Assembly: GCA_902543405.1 (NCBI GenBank) | Contig: CACBYC010000007.1 | Location: 1 to 59,044 of the forward strand | Source: an uncultured Pelagibacteraceae bacterium | GTDB lineage: Bacteria > Pseudomonadota > Alphaproteobacteria > Pelagibacterales > Pelagibacteraceae | Reading direction: 5' to 3' | Length of the DNA stretch: 59,044 nucleotides | Shown: in pieces, positions 10,001-19,513 of the stretch | Layout of the letters: each line of letters opens with the position of its first letter | How positions within the stretch are numbered: the stretch's first letter is position 1 | Notes under the pieces: model-generated | What the model saw: the letters and a program-made list of their open reading frames with translations, nothing else | What the model was told of the DNA's origin: nothing | Databases searched by the model: none | Program-made: the position numbers and the translations under genes

Positions 10001-11928
10001 GATAAACACTCCTCATAATCTTGTTGGTTATTGCTATCTTCTTTTGATTTATAAACATTAGCCGCAATGTCTGTTGAATTTGCATCATTAACATTTTCAG
10101 CACGTTGTATTGATTTAGACCTGCAGTAATAAAGACTCTTCAAACCTTTCTTCCAAGCTTGAAAGTGGATTTGATGTAAATCTTTTTTGTGTACATCTGC
10201 AGGTAAAAATAAATTAATAGATTGTGCTTGTGAAATATGCGGAGTTCTATCCGCACTTAAATCTACAAGCCATCTTTGATCTAATTCAAAAGCTGTTTTG
10301 AAAACATCTTTTTCTTCTTGAGTTAAAAAATCTAAATGTGAAACAGATCCTTGGTTTGTTGTGATGCTTGACCATACTTCATCTGTGTCTTTTCCGTGTT
10401 TTTCTAATAATTGTCTTAAATATTTATTTCGAACATTAAATGAACCAGACAATGTTTTGTGAGTAAAGCTATTAGCTGCAATTGGTTCAACGCCTGGAGA
10501 TGTTCCACCACATATAATTGAGATAGAGGCTGTAGGTGCTATTGCAGTTTTATTTGAAAATCTTTCCATAACACCATAATCTGCTGCGTCAGGACAAGGT
10601 CCTCTTTCGTCTGCTAGATCTTTTGATGCTTTATCAACATGCTTTTGAATATGTTCAAACATTTTTTTATTCCAAACTTTGCTCATAACAGACTCGATTG
10701 GGATCATTTTCTTCTGATAGTATGAATGAAGACCCATAACGCCTAAACCGACACTTCTTTCTCTCATTGCCGAATAAGTAGCATCACTAAATTGCTCTGG
10801 TGCGTTTTCAATGAAATCTGTCATTACATTGTCTAAAAATCTCATCACATCACCTATGAAATTTTCATCATCTTTCCAATCATCATATTTTTCAACATTT
10901 AAAGATGATAAACAGCATACTGCAGTTCTATCTTTGCCATCTTTATCAATTCCAGTAGGAAGAGTTATTTCGCTGCACAGATTTGAAGTTTTAACGGTAA
11001 GGCCTGCTAATTTATGATGTTGAGGAATTTGTCTATTAACAGTATCGATGAATATAATATACGGCTCTCCTGTTTCAATTCTTGCTGTAAGTAATCTTAT
11101 CCATAAATTTCTTGCAGATACAGTTGCTTGAACTGCTCCATCTTTTGGACTTTTAAGTCCCCATTGTTCATCTAGTTCAACGGCTCTCATGAACGCGTCT
11201 GAAACTAAAACACCGTGGTGTAAATTTAATGATTTTCTATTAGGATCTCCTCCAGTTGGTCTTCTCATCTCAATAAATTCTTCAATTTCTGGATGATCTA
11301 TAGGAATATAACAAGCAGCAGAACCTCTTCTTAATGAACCTTGGCTAATCGCCATAGTCAAAGAGTCCATCACTTTAATAAATGGAATTATGCCTGAAGT
11401 TTTACCAACTCTTCCAATTTTCTCACCTATTGATCTAAGATTTCCCCAGTAGCTTCCGATACCTCCACCACGTGCTGCAAGCCAAACGTTCTCACTCCAT
11501 AGATCAAGAATACCGTTAAGACTATCGCTAGCTTCATTTAGAAAACAAGATATTGGCAATCCTCTTGTAGTTCCTCCATTTGATAAAACTGGTGTTGCTG
11601 GCATGAACCAAAGATTACTAATGTAATTATATAATCTTTGAGCGTGCAAGTTGTCATCAGCATAATGACTTGCAACTCTAGCAAACAAATCTTGAAAAGA
11701 TTCGTTAGCACCCAAATATCTATCTTTAAGAGTAGCTTTTCCAAAGTCAGTTAAATTATCATCTCTGCTTCTATCAATTTTAATTGTTATGCCTTTTGAA
11801 TTTTGAAATAGCTCTGTTTCGCTATTGAGAGAAAATAAATCCAATCTTTTATCTTTAGGATTTTGATTCACATTTGGTGTATAATCAGAGACAGCTTTCC
11901 TAATAGCTTGTGATAAAATCTTGTTCAT
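9991..11928 (-). CDS. nrdA: class I ribonucleotide reductase, alpha (catalytic) subunit
   Basis: Reduces ribonucleoside diphosphates to deoxy forms. The protein is 645 residues, much shorter than E. coli NrdA, because the N-terminal ATP-cone (overall activity site) is missing. Catalytic features remain: PISCF and NLCSEITLPT in the active site, CCLSSLN, the ARGGGIGSYWG and PTASISIICGGTSPG loops, and a C-terminal redox pair Cys641/Cys644 (ECLSCQ) for thioredoxin/glutaredoxin exchange. An AAGGAG lies just upstream of the ATG. An NrdR-like palindrome sits in the leader. Confidence 0.97.
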   Translation of the reverse strand: MNKILSQAIRKAVSDYTPNVNQNPKDKRLDLFSLNSETELFQNSKGITIKIDRSRDDNLTDFGKATLKDRYLGANESFQDLFARVASHYADDNLHAQRLYNYISNLWFMPATPVLSNGGTTRGLPISCFLNEASDSLNGILDLWSENVWLAARGGGIGSYWGNLRSIGEKIGRVGKTSGIIPFIKVMDSLTMAISQGSLRRGSAACYIPIDHPEIEEFIEMRRPTGGDPNRKSLNLHHGVLVSDAFMRAVELDEQWGLKSPKDGAVQATVSARNLWIRLLTARIETGEPYIIFIDTVNRQIPQHHKLAGLTVKTSNLCSEITLPTGIDKDGKDRTAVCCLSSLNVEKYDDWKDDENFIGDVMRFLDNVMTDFIENAPEQFSDATYSAMRERSVGLGVMGLHSYYQKKMIPIESVMSKVWNKKMFEHIQKHVDKASKDLADERGPCPDAADYGVMERFSNKTAIAPTASISIICGGTSPGVEPIAANSFTHKTLSGSFNVRNKYLRQLLEKHGKDTDEVWSSITTNQGSVSHLDFLTQEEKDVFKTAFELDQRWLVDLSADRTPHISQAQSINLFLPADVHKKDLHQIHFQAWKKGLKSLYYCRSKSIQRAENVNDANSTDIAANVYKSKEDSNNQQDYEECLSCQ

Positions 11929-11965
11929 TTAGCTCCTTTTTTGTACTATACTTAATTAAGTAAAA

Positions 11966-11981
11966 CAACTAGATGTTGTAT
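11966..11981 (-). promoter_or_regulatory. candidate NrdR box upstream of nrdAB
   Basis: The core CTAGATGTTG (11969-11978) fits the published NrdR consensus pattern CwAtATaTwG at most positions and is part of a perfect inverted repeat ACAAC-5-GTTGT. It lies about 40 bases upstream of the nrdA ATG, where a repressor could block RNA polymerase. A half-match, CTATAT, starts at 12000, 31 bases (three helical turns) away, which would suit a second, degenerate box. NrdR itself is not in the window. Confidence 0.55.
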
Positions 11982-12087
11982 GATAGTTTGGTAAATATAC
12001 TATATGACCAACAAATCAATAGAACATTTATAGAACTTAAGAAAAAAATTATCAATAAAAAAATAAACAAAATATAAAAATATTAAC

Positions 12088-13542
12088 ATGAATAATTCAA
12101 TAAAAATTGATCCTTTTGGCTTTAGAGAGTACGACGCGCGATGGTTATACCCTGATAATATCAATTTAGAAGGTGTGACAAATTTGGGAAAAGGTTTAGG
12201 AACACAGATTATTAATCATACAAATAAGAGTAATCCGAGAATCATAGTTGGTCATGATTACAGATCTTATAGTGAAGAAATAAAATCAGCTTTAAAAACA
12301 GGACTAATATCAACAGGTTGTTATGTTGAAGATGTGGGATTAGCGTTATCACCGATGGTTTATTTTGCACAATTCAATTTAGAAAGTGATGCTGTTGCAA
12401 TGGTGACAGCAAGTCATAATGAAAATGGTTGGACAGGTGTAAAGATGGGAATAATGAAAGGACTAACCCATGCACCGGAAGAGATGAAAGAATTAAAAGA
12501 TATAACCTTAAATAATAAATTTATTGAAGGTCAAGGAAATGAAAAAGAAATTATTGATTTTCAAAGTGTTTATAAAGATGATCTTATAAATAAAAATAAA
12601 ATTAAGAAAAAAATTAAAGCTGTAGTTGCCTGTGGGAATGGAACAGCAGGAATATTTGCACCAGATATTTTAAGAGGAATAGGATGTGATGTAATAGAGC
12701 TAGATTGTAATTTGGACTATACTTTTCCAAAGTACAATCCTAATCCTGAAGATCTTGAAATGTTACATGCAATAAGTAAATCTGTAAAAGATAATAATGC
12801 TGATATTGGATTTGGATTTGATGGAGATGGTGATCGTGTAGGTGTAATAGATAACGATGGTAATGAAATTTTTTCAGATAAAATTGGATTATTGATTGCA
12901 AGGAACTTATCTTCAAGACACAAAGGATCTAAATTTGTTGTAGATGTTAAATCAACTGGGCTGTATTCAACAGATGAAATTTTGAAAAATAACTCGTGTG
13001 AAACATTGTATTGGAAAACTGGACATTCCCATATCAAGAGAAAAGTAAATAATGAAAGAGCACTTGCAGGTTTTGAAAAAAGTGGTCATTTCTTTTTTAA
13101 CAAACCTTTAGGTTACGGATATGATGATGGTATAAATTCAGCTATTCAAGTTTGCCATTTACTAAATAATAATCATAAAAAAATGAGTGAGATCATAAGT
13201 GAATTGCCTAATACCTATCAATCACCTACCATGGCTCCTTTTTGTGAAGATAATGAAAAATATCAAGTTGTTGAAGAAATAATTAAACAAATTGAGGATT
13301 TAAAAACAAACAATGTTCAAATTGATAATCAAGAAATTGAGGACATACTTACAGTAAATGGTATCAGATTTTCTTTTAAAGACGGCTCTTGGGGTTTAAT
13401 AAGGGCCTCATCTAATAAACCTTCGCTGGTAGTAGTTACCGAAAGTCCAACATCTGATGAAAGAAAGAAAAAAATTTTCGAATTTATTGACGATTTACTG
13501 CAAAAAACTGGTAAAATTGGTGAATATGATCAGAAAATTTAA
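12088..13542 (+). CDS. phosphomannomutase/phosphoglucomutase (AlgC/ManB-like)
   Basis: Interconverts hexose 1- and 6-phosphates, supplying GDP-mannose or UDP-glucose precursors. The 484-residue alpha-D-phosphohexomutase has the phosphoserine loop TASHNENGW (Ser109), the metal loop DGDGDR (245-250), the sugar-binding GFEKSGHFFF and the C-terminal phosphate-binding RASSNKPSLVV. The N-terminal PFGFREYDARW resembles the AlgC/RfbK-type branch. Mannose versus glucose preference cannot be decided by eye. It is monocistronic, divergent from nrdA, and ends two bases from a convergent membrane-protein gene. Confidence 0.92.
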   Translation: MNNSIKIDPFGFREYDARWLYPDNINLEGVTNLGKGLGTQIINHTNKSNPRIIVGHDYRSYSEEIKSALKTGLISTGCYVEDVGLALSPMVYFAQFNLESDAVAMVTASHNENGWTGVKMGIMKGLTHAPEEMKELKDITLNNKFIEGQGNEKEIIDFQSVYKDDLINKNKIKKKIKAVVACGNGTAGIFAPDILRGIGCDVIELDCNLDYTFPKYNPNPEDLEMLHAISKSVKDNNADIGFGFDGDGDRVGVIDNDGNEIFSDKIGLLIARNLSSRHKGSKFVVDVKSTGLYSTDEILKNNSCETLYWKTGHSHIKRKVNNERALAGFEKSGHFFFNKPLGYGYDDGINSAIQVCHLLNNNHKKMSEIISELPNTYQSPTMAPFCEDNEKYQVVEEIIKQIEDLKTNNVQIDNQEIEDILTVNGIRFSFKDGSWGLIRASSNKPSLVVVTESPTSDERKKKIFEFIDDLLQKTGKIGEYDQKI

Positions 13543-13544
13543 AA

Positions 13545-14924
13545 TTAGAAAAAATTTCTATATATTTTTCTTAAATTAAAATTGTTCTGAAGAATAACAA
13601 CAAAAAAGATAATATGAAGAAAATGACCGGTGTGCCTCATCCGCTCTTGTTCAAACCCAGCGAAAAAGTGAATTACTAATATTAGCCAAAAAAATATAAA
13701 AGATATAGCGCATAGACCTTTGTGCAAATACCGTTCTTTTTTAGTAAACGTGTATAGGTTTCTTAATATCAAAAATAGAAAAAATAAATACATGATAAAA
13801 TAATAAAATTGTATAGATCTGACTTTAATTTGGTTTGTTATTTTATTTTCTTTCAAATTCGAAAAAAAAACAAAATAATCATTCCAATTATTTGGCTCCC
13901 AACCAACATGATCAAAAGAATAGTGCCCGTGAGTAGAAATAAAGTTAAATTTAACTTTGCTTAAATAATATAATGGATCATTTTTGATTTGATTTATTCC
14001 AATTTTTGTACACATCTTTGCTATTTCAATAAATGCTACATGATTATATCCACTAAAACGCCCTGTTAGCGATGGGTGTTCAATATTTAAATTTGGATAT
14101 TTTTTTTTAAAATTTTCCTCTTCTTTGGTTCTGTCTTTAATATTAAAATTACATTTATCAAAATTATCCCAATCTTGTAATACTTGAATAATTTGTAATC
14201 CAGTCCATGTAGAATTTGAAAATACATCAAATTTAATTTTATTCTTAATAGATGGCAGAATTGAAATAATAGCTGATATAATAAAGATCAAAAAACTTCT
14301 AAAAAAATTATCTTTATATTTTATAAATATAATTCCTAAAAATATAGTTAAAATAAATAATGGATGACTAAAAGCAGTCCATGTATAAACTAAAACTAGA
14401 GAAACTGCATAAATTCTAATTTCGTATCTTACAGACCGATTTCCAGTAAACTTTAAATAATAATATACTAATTGTGCAAATAAGAGAGTTGTTAAATGTG
14501 TATAATGTGAAATAGTTTCATAAAATAAATATCCAGGCGATAATATAAAAAAAATTAGAAATGTAATTGTTATTTTTAAATTATCTAATTTTAGTAATAA
14601 GCAAACCAAATAAAAATAATAAATAGAAAAAAAGGAAATTAAAATATTAAGACCATGTATACAATTAGATAGAACATTAAAGTCTTTTCCAAAAATTTTG
14701 ACAAAAATACCGTAAATTAGGTTCCAAAATGGGGGTTGATAATGTAAGTTATATAAAGAACCTAACAAGTCCGACTCTAAAACATTAACACTAAGTATTT
14801 GCCAACGAACACCTAAGTCACCAGGTATAGTATAAATATTTAAAACCAAAATTGTAAAAATTTTAAAAAATAGGTAAAATACGAGTAAAAATAATAATTG
14901 ATTATTTTTTTTTAACATTAACAT
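13545..14924 (-). CDS. polytopic membrane protein, probable GT-C type glycosyltransferase
   Basis: The 459 residues contain about ten hydrophobic segments. The first extracytoplasmic loop includes GDLGVRWQ and NLHYQPPFWNLIYG, reminiscent of the acidic residue plus HPP/QPP loop of GT39-like proteins. A long hydrophilic stretch in the second half (about 235-310) is also seen in such enzymes. I infer a polyprenyl-phosphate-sugar-dependent transferase for surface glycans; no substrate can be assigned. Either MLML or the second Met, two codons in, could be the start. Confidence 0.65.
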   Translation of the reverse strand: MLMLKKNNQLLFLLVFYLFFKIFTILVLNIYTIPGDLGVRWQILSVNVLESDLLGSLYNLHYQPPFWNLIYGIFVKIFGKDFNVLSNCIHGLNILISFFSIYYFYLVCLLLKLDNLKITITFLIFFILSPGYLFYETISHYTHLTTLLFAQLVYYYLKFTGNRSVRYEIRIYAVSLVLVYTWTAFSHPLFILTIFLGIIFIKYKDNFFRSFLIFIISAIISILPSIKNKIKFDVFSNSTWTGLQIIQVLQDWDNFDKCNFNIKDRTKEEENFKKKYPNLNIEHPSLTGRFSGYNHVAFIEIAKMCTKIGINQIKNDPLYYLSKVKFNFISTHGHYSFDHVGWEPNNWNDYFVFFSNLKENKITNQIKVRSIQFYYFIMYLFFLFLILRNLYTFTKKERYLHKGLCAISFIFFWLILVIHFFAGFEQERMRHTGHFLHIIFFVVILQNNFNLRKIYRNFF

Positions 14925-15005
14925 TACATTACACTTTTAATTAATAATTTCTTTTACAATTAAAAAGTATTTCAATTTATAAAGAGAATCGGGTAATTTA
15001 ACATT

Positions 15006-15035
15006 GAGGTGGTAGAGGGAGACTGAAACCACCTC
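15006..15035. other. G+C-rich 8-bp hairpin with 14-base purine-rich loop
   Basis: Arms GAGGTGGT (15006-15013) and ACCACCTC (15028-15035) pair perfectly around the loop AGAGGGAGACTGAA. It sits 6 bases past the stop of the TSUP gene (minus strand) inside a 116-base gap and stands out from the AT-rich surroundings. It probably ends or protects the mRNA of the malonyl-CoA decarboxylase/dusA/TSUP operon, although no clear T-tract follows. A small structured RNA is an alternative. Confidence 0.6.
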
Positions 15036-15040
15036 GACTA

Positions 15041-15871
15041 TTAAGTTTCTAAAAACCTAATCAAAAACAATGTTCCTATTATGTATAAAAAAACTCCAAA
15101 CATTCTTTGTGTTTTTTTCTTATCTGAAGTGTGGACCATATTTGCTCCAATTCTTGCCATAAAAGACGTAATTGGAATGAAAATCAAAAATGCAGGGATG
15201 TTTACAAAACCTATGCTTAAAGGAAGATTTGCATTTAGTAAAAAACCAGATGTCAAAAAACCAATTGAGCCAATAGATGCTATTATAAATCCTATTGCAG
15301 CAGAACTTCCAATTGCTCTACTTATTGGATATCCAAAATATCTTAGAATTGGAACATTCATCATAGCTCCTGTAATACCCATAGGTGCAGATATAAAGCC
15401 AGAAATGAAACCAAACGTTGCTCTAGGCAGAAGTTTAAACTTTTTATTTTTTTTCAATTCCTGTTTTACCAGTAATAAATATCCACCAAAAAAATATACA
15501 ACTACTGCAAAAAATAAAACTAAAGATTTTGTATTTAACAATGCTGCCATGTATGTACCAAGCAAAACTCCAAATATAACAAATAGACCATAAGTTTTTA
15601 AAATATTTGTATCTACAGCTTTATGTTTTTTATGAGTCATAACTGATACAAAAGCAGTAAAAATTGTAATAGAAAAGGCGGTTCCTACTGAAAGATGCAT
15701 CAAATAAGATCTATCAATATCTGCTGTTTCAAAGATAAAAAAAAGTACAGGCACAGATATTAGACCGCCACCTATCCCAAAATAACCTGCAAAAAATCCA
15801 ACTGGAAATGCAGTTACTACCATTAATAAAATCAAAAAATAATACTGATTAGAAAGAATAGTATTAATCAA
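15041..15871 (-). CDS. TSUP-family permease (TauE/SafE-like)
   Basis: The 276-residue membrane protein has about eight segments. The duplicated family signature appears as GFFAGYFGIGGGLISVPVL near the N-terminus and GFISGFISAPMGITGAMMNVP in the middle. TSUP proteins move sulfite, sulfoacetate or other small organic anions; specificity is not readable. It overlaps the dusA stop by 8 bases and is the last gene of malonyl-CoA decarboxylase-dusA-TSUP. Its neighbours raise the possibility of a carboxylate or sulfonate substrate. Confidence 0.9.
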   Translation of the reverse strand: MINTILSNQYYFLILLMVVTAFPVGFFAGYFGIGGGLISVPVLFFIFETADIDRSYLMHLSVGTAFSITIFTAFVSVMTHKKHKAVDTNILKTYGLFVIFGVLLGTYMAALLNTKSLVLFFAVVVYFFGGYLLLVKQELKKNKKFKLLPRATFGFISGFISAPMGITGAMMNVPILRYFGYPISRAIGSSAAIGFIIASIGSIGFLTSGFLLNANLPLSIGFVNIPAFLIFIPITSFMARIGANMVHTSDKKKTQRMFGVFLYIIGTLFLIRFLET

Positions 15872-16865
15872 TTCGACCTGCCGAATGTAATTTAGGAGAA
15901 AGTCTAACTTTATCCATAATATGATCGATTTTTTTTACATCCGCATCTCTTACACACATATTTTCACTTAAATATCTTTTCCAGTGACTTGAACCTGTTT
16001 GTCCATGGAATAAACCAAGTGTATGTCTCATAACTTGATTTACTCTTGTACCCATTTGTACTTGAGCTTTAACATAATCAATTAACTTCTCAACAATTTC
16101 TTCCCGTTCTTTGATTTCATGATTATTGAATATTTCTTTTTCAATATCAGCTAAAAGGTAAGGAGAATGATAAACAGATCTTCCAATCATTGTGCCATCC
16201 ACTTTATCTAAATGATCTTTCACTTCTTCCACAGAAGTGACGCCACCATTAATAATTATTTCAAGGTCTTTGAAGTCTTGTTTTAGTTTATATACATAAT
16301 CATATTTCAAAGGAGGTATATTAAGGTTTTGCTTAGGTGTAAATTTACCCAACATGGCTTTTCTTGCATGTATTATAAAAGTTTTAACCCCCGTCTCCTT
16401 TAAAGTTTTTATAAAATTATAAAAATGTTCGTAGTCTTCTACATCATCATAACCAATTCTAGTCTTAACTGTGACTGGCAAAGATGTTGAATTAACCATT
16501 TCTGATAAACATTCTGCTACTAAACTTGGCTCTTTAATTAAACATGCGCCAAATCTATTTTTTTGAACTTTTTTACTTGGACATCCTAGGTTTAAATTAA
16601 TTTCATCATAACCAAATTCCTCACCTATTTTTGCTGAATTTGCTAACAATTTTGGCGTAGAACCACCTAATTGAAGCGCAACTGGCTTTTCTCTGATATC
16701 AAAAGATAATAATTTTTCTTTATCTCCTCTTTCAATAGCTTCAGAAACAACCATTTCTGTATAAAGAAGAACATTTTTACTTATCAATCTTAAAAAGTAT
16801 CTTTCGTGTCTATCAGTGCAGTCCATCATAGGTGCAACTGACACCAACCTATTAATCTCAGACAT
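15864..16865 (-). CDS. dusA: tRNA-dihydrouridine synthase A
   Basis: An FMN enzyme that reduces specific uridines in the tRNA D-loop. The 333 residues start with SVAPMMDCTDRHERYFLRL, the DusA-type signature. They contain the catalytic Cys95 in NLGCPSKKVQKNRFGACL, and TVKTRIG, IIHARKA and INGGV for FMN binding. The length and the CTDRHERYF motif distinguish DusA from DusB and DusC. It overlaps both flanking genes by 8 bases, so it is embedded in an operon with unrelated metabolic genes. Confidence 0.96.
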   Translation of the reverse strand: MSEINRLVSVAPMMDCTDRHERYFLRLISKNVLLYTEMVVSEAIERGDKEKLLSFDIREKPVALQLGGSTPKLLANSAKIGEEFGYDEINLNLGCPSKKVQKNRFGACLIKEPSLVAECLSEMVNSTSLPVTVKTRIGYDDVEDYEHFYNFIKTLKETGVKTFIIHARKAMLGKFTPKQNLNIPPLKYDYVYKLKQDFKDLEIIINGGVTSVEEVKDHLDKVDGTMIGRSVYHSPYLLADIEKEIFNNHEIKEREEIVEKLIDYVKAQVQMGTRVNQVMRHTLGLFHGQTGSSHWKRYLSENMCVRDADVKKIDHIMDKVRLSPKLHSAGRID

Positions 16866-18165
16866 ATTTTTTAACTTTATTTGAAATATTTATTTTCTTT
16901 TCGTTTACATATTCTTGATGATTTTTCTCTATTTTAGCTAATTCGTATCTATAGTTAGCCATTACACCAAAAGACCTTTTGAAACCAACTTCAGAAACAT
17001 TTGCGTTTACTGCGATATCATCTATATCAGCTCCATTTTTCAAATGAAATCGGCAAACATCATTTATTGGAAAACCAAAATCATTTTTCTGTTTTGCTAA
17101 ATAATTTACCGCTAACTTACTAATCAGTGCCTTGTTATCGGCAATTCTTTTGTCTCCTATTTTTAAATCAGAAGACTTTAAAAAATCTAAACTATTTTTG
17201 TTTGCCTCTCCTAGTATTTCAGCAGCCTGAGCACTTTTCATTTTTTTAAACCAATCAGCAAATCCTACCATTGGTGACAAAGTTCCAAAGTATTTAACAT
17301 CTGGAAGCTCTTCTTGAAGCTCATAAACAACTCTTTTAATTAAAAAATTTCCTAAAGTTACCCTTGATAAGCCATCTTGGCAGTTACTTATTGAATAGAA
17401 AGTAGCTGTATCATAGTTTTGAATTTTTTCGTCTGAAGGTCTTGTTAACTCTTGTATCGATTGACTTAATCCTTTGGTCAAAGCTATTTCAACAAATATA
17501 ATTGGCTCATCCTCTAAAGCAGGATGAAAATAAGCAAAAAACCTTCTATCTTTTCCAAGTCTTCTTTTTAATTCGTTCATATCTTTCATTGAATGAACTT
17601 TTTCGTATTTCAATAATTTTTCTAAAATATTTGCTTTTGTGTCCCATGTAATCTTTCTAAGTTTTAAAAAACCTGGGTTAAACCAATTTTTAAATATATC
17701 AATTAAATCATAGTCTAAGCTTTTTAACTCGGGTTTATCCTTCATTAATTTTAATAAATCTTCTCTTAAAGATACAATTTCAGAAGTTCCGTTAGGGGCC
17801 ATGTTTAATCTAACAAATAGCTCTTTTCTAATACCAGAGGTTACCCTCGATAAATTTAAAATTGAATAGTCATCTTGCTTATCACTATATCTCTTGATAG
17901 CTTCATCAATTTTTGATGGGTCTGGTTTGTATTTTTTATTAACATCAATTAAAAATTTGTTTTTTTCTTCTTCAGATAAATTTTGATATCTAAATAATAT
18001 ATCTCTCGCGAGGGTGATTCCAAAAGCTGCGCCTTTTGTAGACAATAGGTCATCACAAAGATCTAATAGATCTCTTTTTTTTGTGATACTTTTAAGAGAT
18101 TTTTTTTCTAAAATCTTTTGTCCAGCATCAGCTATAGTTTCAAATATTCTTTTTATATTTAACAT
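16858..18165 (-). CDS. malonyl-CoA decarboxylase
   Basis: Converts malonyl-CoA to acetyl-CoA and CO2. The 435-residue protein has a helical N-terminal domain and a GNAT-like C-terminal catalytic domain. Family motifs are TFYSISNCQDGLSRVTLGNFL, KYFGTLSPMVGFADW and FHLKNGADI, whose His374 corresponds to the catalytic His; ANYRYEL is near the end. Similar genes in rhizobia (MatA) act in malonate use. Here it lies immediately downstream of a TRAP transporter operon and near a CoA-transferase, which fits uptake and activation of a diacid. Overlap with dusA is 8 bases. Confidence 0.93.
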   Translation of the reverse strand: MLNIKRIFETIADAGQKILEKKSLKSITKKRDLLDLCDDLLSTKGAAFGITLARDILFRYQNLSEEEKNKFLIDVNKKYKPDPSKIDEAIKRYSDKQDDYSILNLSRVTSGIRKELFVRLNMAPNGTSEIVSLREDLLKLMKDKPELKSLDYDLIDIFKNWFNPGFLKLRKITWDTKANILEKLLKYEKVHSMKDMNELKRRLGKDRRFFAYFHPALEDEPIIFVEIALTKGLSQSIQELTRPSDEKIQNYDTATFYSISNCQDGLSRVTLGNFLIKRVVYELQEELPDVKYFGTLSPMVGFADWFKKMKSAQAAEILGEANKNSLDFLKSSDLKIGDKRIADNKALISKLAVNYLAKQKNDFGFPINDVCRFHLKNGADIDDIAVNANVSEVGFKRSFGVMANYRYELAKIEKNHQEYVNEKKINISNKVKKYV

Positions 18166-18180
18166 GGTGTTTTTTATATA

Positions 18181-18666
18181 TTAAAAACCTAAACTTTTGC
18201 CCATTATTTTATCAGGAAGCCAAGTAACAATTTCAGGAAAAATACACAAAATTAATATAGCTAAAGCCATAATTATCATAAAAGGTATAGATCCTTTTAA
18301 TATTTCAGACAAACTAACGTCTGGTGTAATCCCCTTGATTATATAAAGGTTTAATCCAACAGGTGGAGTAATAAGGCCAATTTCCATATTTATCGTAAAT
18401 ACAATTGCAAACCAGTATGGATCAAAACCTAAAGTAGTTATAACTGGTAATAATATTGCTGAAGTCATCACAATAACAGCAACTGGAGGCAAAAAGAAAC
18501 CGGCTATTAAAAGAAAAATATTAATTAATATAAAAACAACCCACTTATTTGAACTTAATTCTACCATGCTTTGGGCTAATGATTGTGTTACGTAAAGTTG
18601 AGATAGTGTAAATGCAAAAAGATAAGATGCTGCAATGATGAACATTATCATCACACTTTCTTTCAT
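18181..18666 (-). pseudogene. dctM: TRAP large permease DctM, C-terminal part (split by frameshift)
   Basis: These 161 residues are the last four or so membrane segments of DctM (IAGFFLPPVAVIVMTS, MEIGLITPPVGLNLYIIKG). They continue the segment at 18674-19513 in another frame. Reading the A9 tract at 18690-18698 (as T on the plus strand) one base shorter yields an uninterrupted YQPKKIWNIVKVSMKES junction. The ATG is an ordinary internal Met and has no convincing ribosome site, so this is not an independent gene. It is either a real mutation, a homopolymer error, or a site rescued by slippage. Confidence 0.88.
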
Positions 18667-18673
18667 TGAAACT

Positions 18674-19513
18674 TTAACTATATTCCATATTTTTTTTTGG
18701 TTGATAAATTTTATAAACTACAGCTATCAATACAAAAACTAAAAATGCTCCGACACCTGATGCTTCTGAGGGTGTCGCAACACCACCGTACAACACATAT
18801 AAAACACCAGCTATGATTGCTAAAAAAGGAAGAATTCTTGGTAGCACCTCAATTTTTTCTTTAAATGTAGGAGGCGTTCTATTTTTTAAAGCCTTTGCTG
18901 AGTCTTTATCAATAAAATAACTGTGTATAAGAGCCCATATTGCAAACATACCAGCCAACATAAATCCAGGTACTAATCCACATAAAAATAATCTTCCTAT
19001 TGATGTTCCTGTTGCAATTCCATAAACAATTAAAACAATACTAGGTGGAATTAAAACTCCTAGAGTACCACCAGCTGCTATTGTCCCTGTTGCTATTTGA
19101 TCTGAATACCCTCTTTTTCTCATTTCAGGTATTCCCATGGTTCCAATTGCTGCACAAGTTGCTGGACTTGATCCACTCAAGGCAGCGAAAACTGAACAAG
19201 CGCCAATATTAGATATCACTAGTCCACCTGGAACTCTCCATAGCCACCTATCTAATCCAGTATATAAATCTTTTCCTGCTGGAGAATTTGCTACTGCCAT
19301 TCCCATTAAAATGAACATTGGTATTGAAAGCAGAACAAAAGAATTTAAGCCTGCATAAAAAGTTTCCGCAAATACATCTAACATTTGAAACCCTTCAAAT
19401 GCTACTAAAAGTGCAATAGAGACAAAACTCAAACCAAACGCGATTGGTATTCCTGAAAATAAAACTATTAAAGTAAAAACTGCAACTATTACAGCTATTA
19501 ATAAAGGATCCAT
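18674..19513 (-). pseudogene. dctM: TRAP large permease DctM, N-terminal part (split by frameshift)
   Basis: These 279 residues hold the first two thirds of a DctM subunit: FSGIPIAFGLSF, SIPMFILMGMAVANS, GSSPATCAAIGTMGIPEMRKRGY, GGTLGVLIPPSIVLIVYG and ATPSEASGVGAFLVF. The frame ends in NMEYS plus a stop right after a run of nine A residues (minus strand). Together with the 18181-18666 part it gives a normal full-length permease of about 440 residues. The start overlaps the dctQ stop by one base. It belongs to TRAP system 1 with dctP at 20058-21068. Confidence 0.9.

Noticed and set aside
15081..15593. 170-residue open frame on the plus strand
   Set aside because: It lies entirely antisense to the TSUP permease gene, which has clear family motifs; the composition of the frame is the mirror of a membrane protein and no motif is recognisable.
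18181..18666. Independent 161-residue membrane protein gene
   Set aside because: Its sequence is exactly the missing C-terminus of the upstream DctM fragment and the two join if one A is removed from the A9 run.
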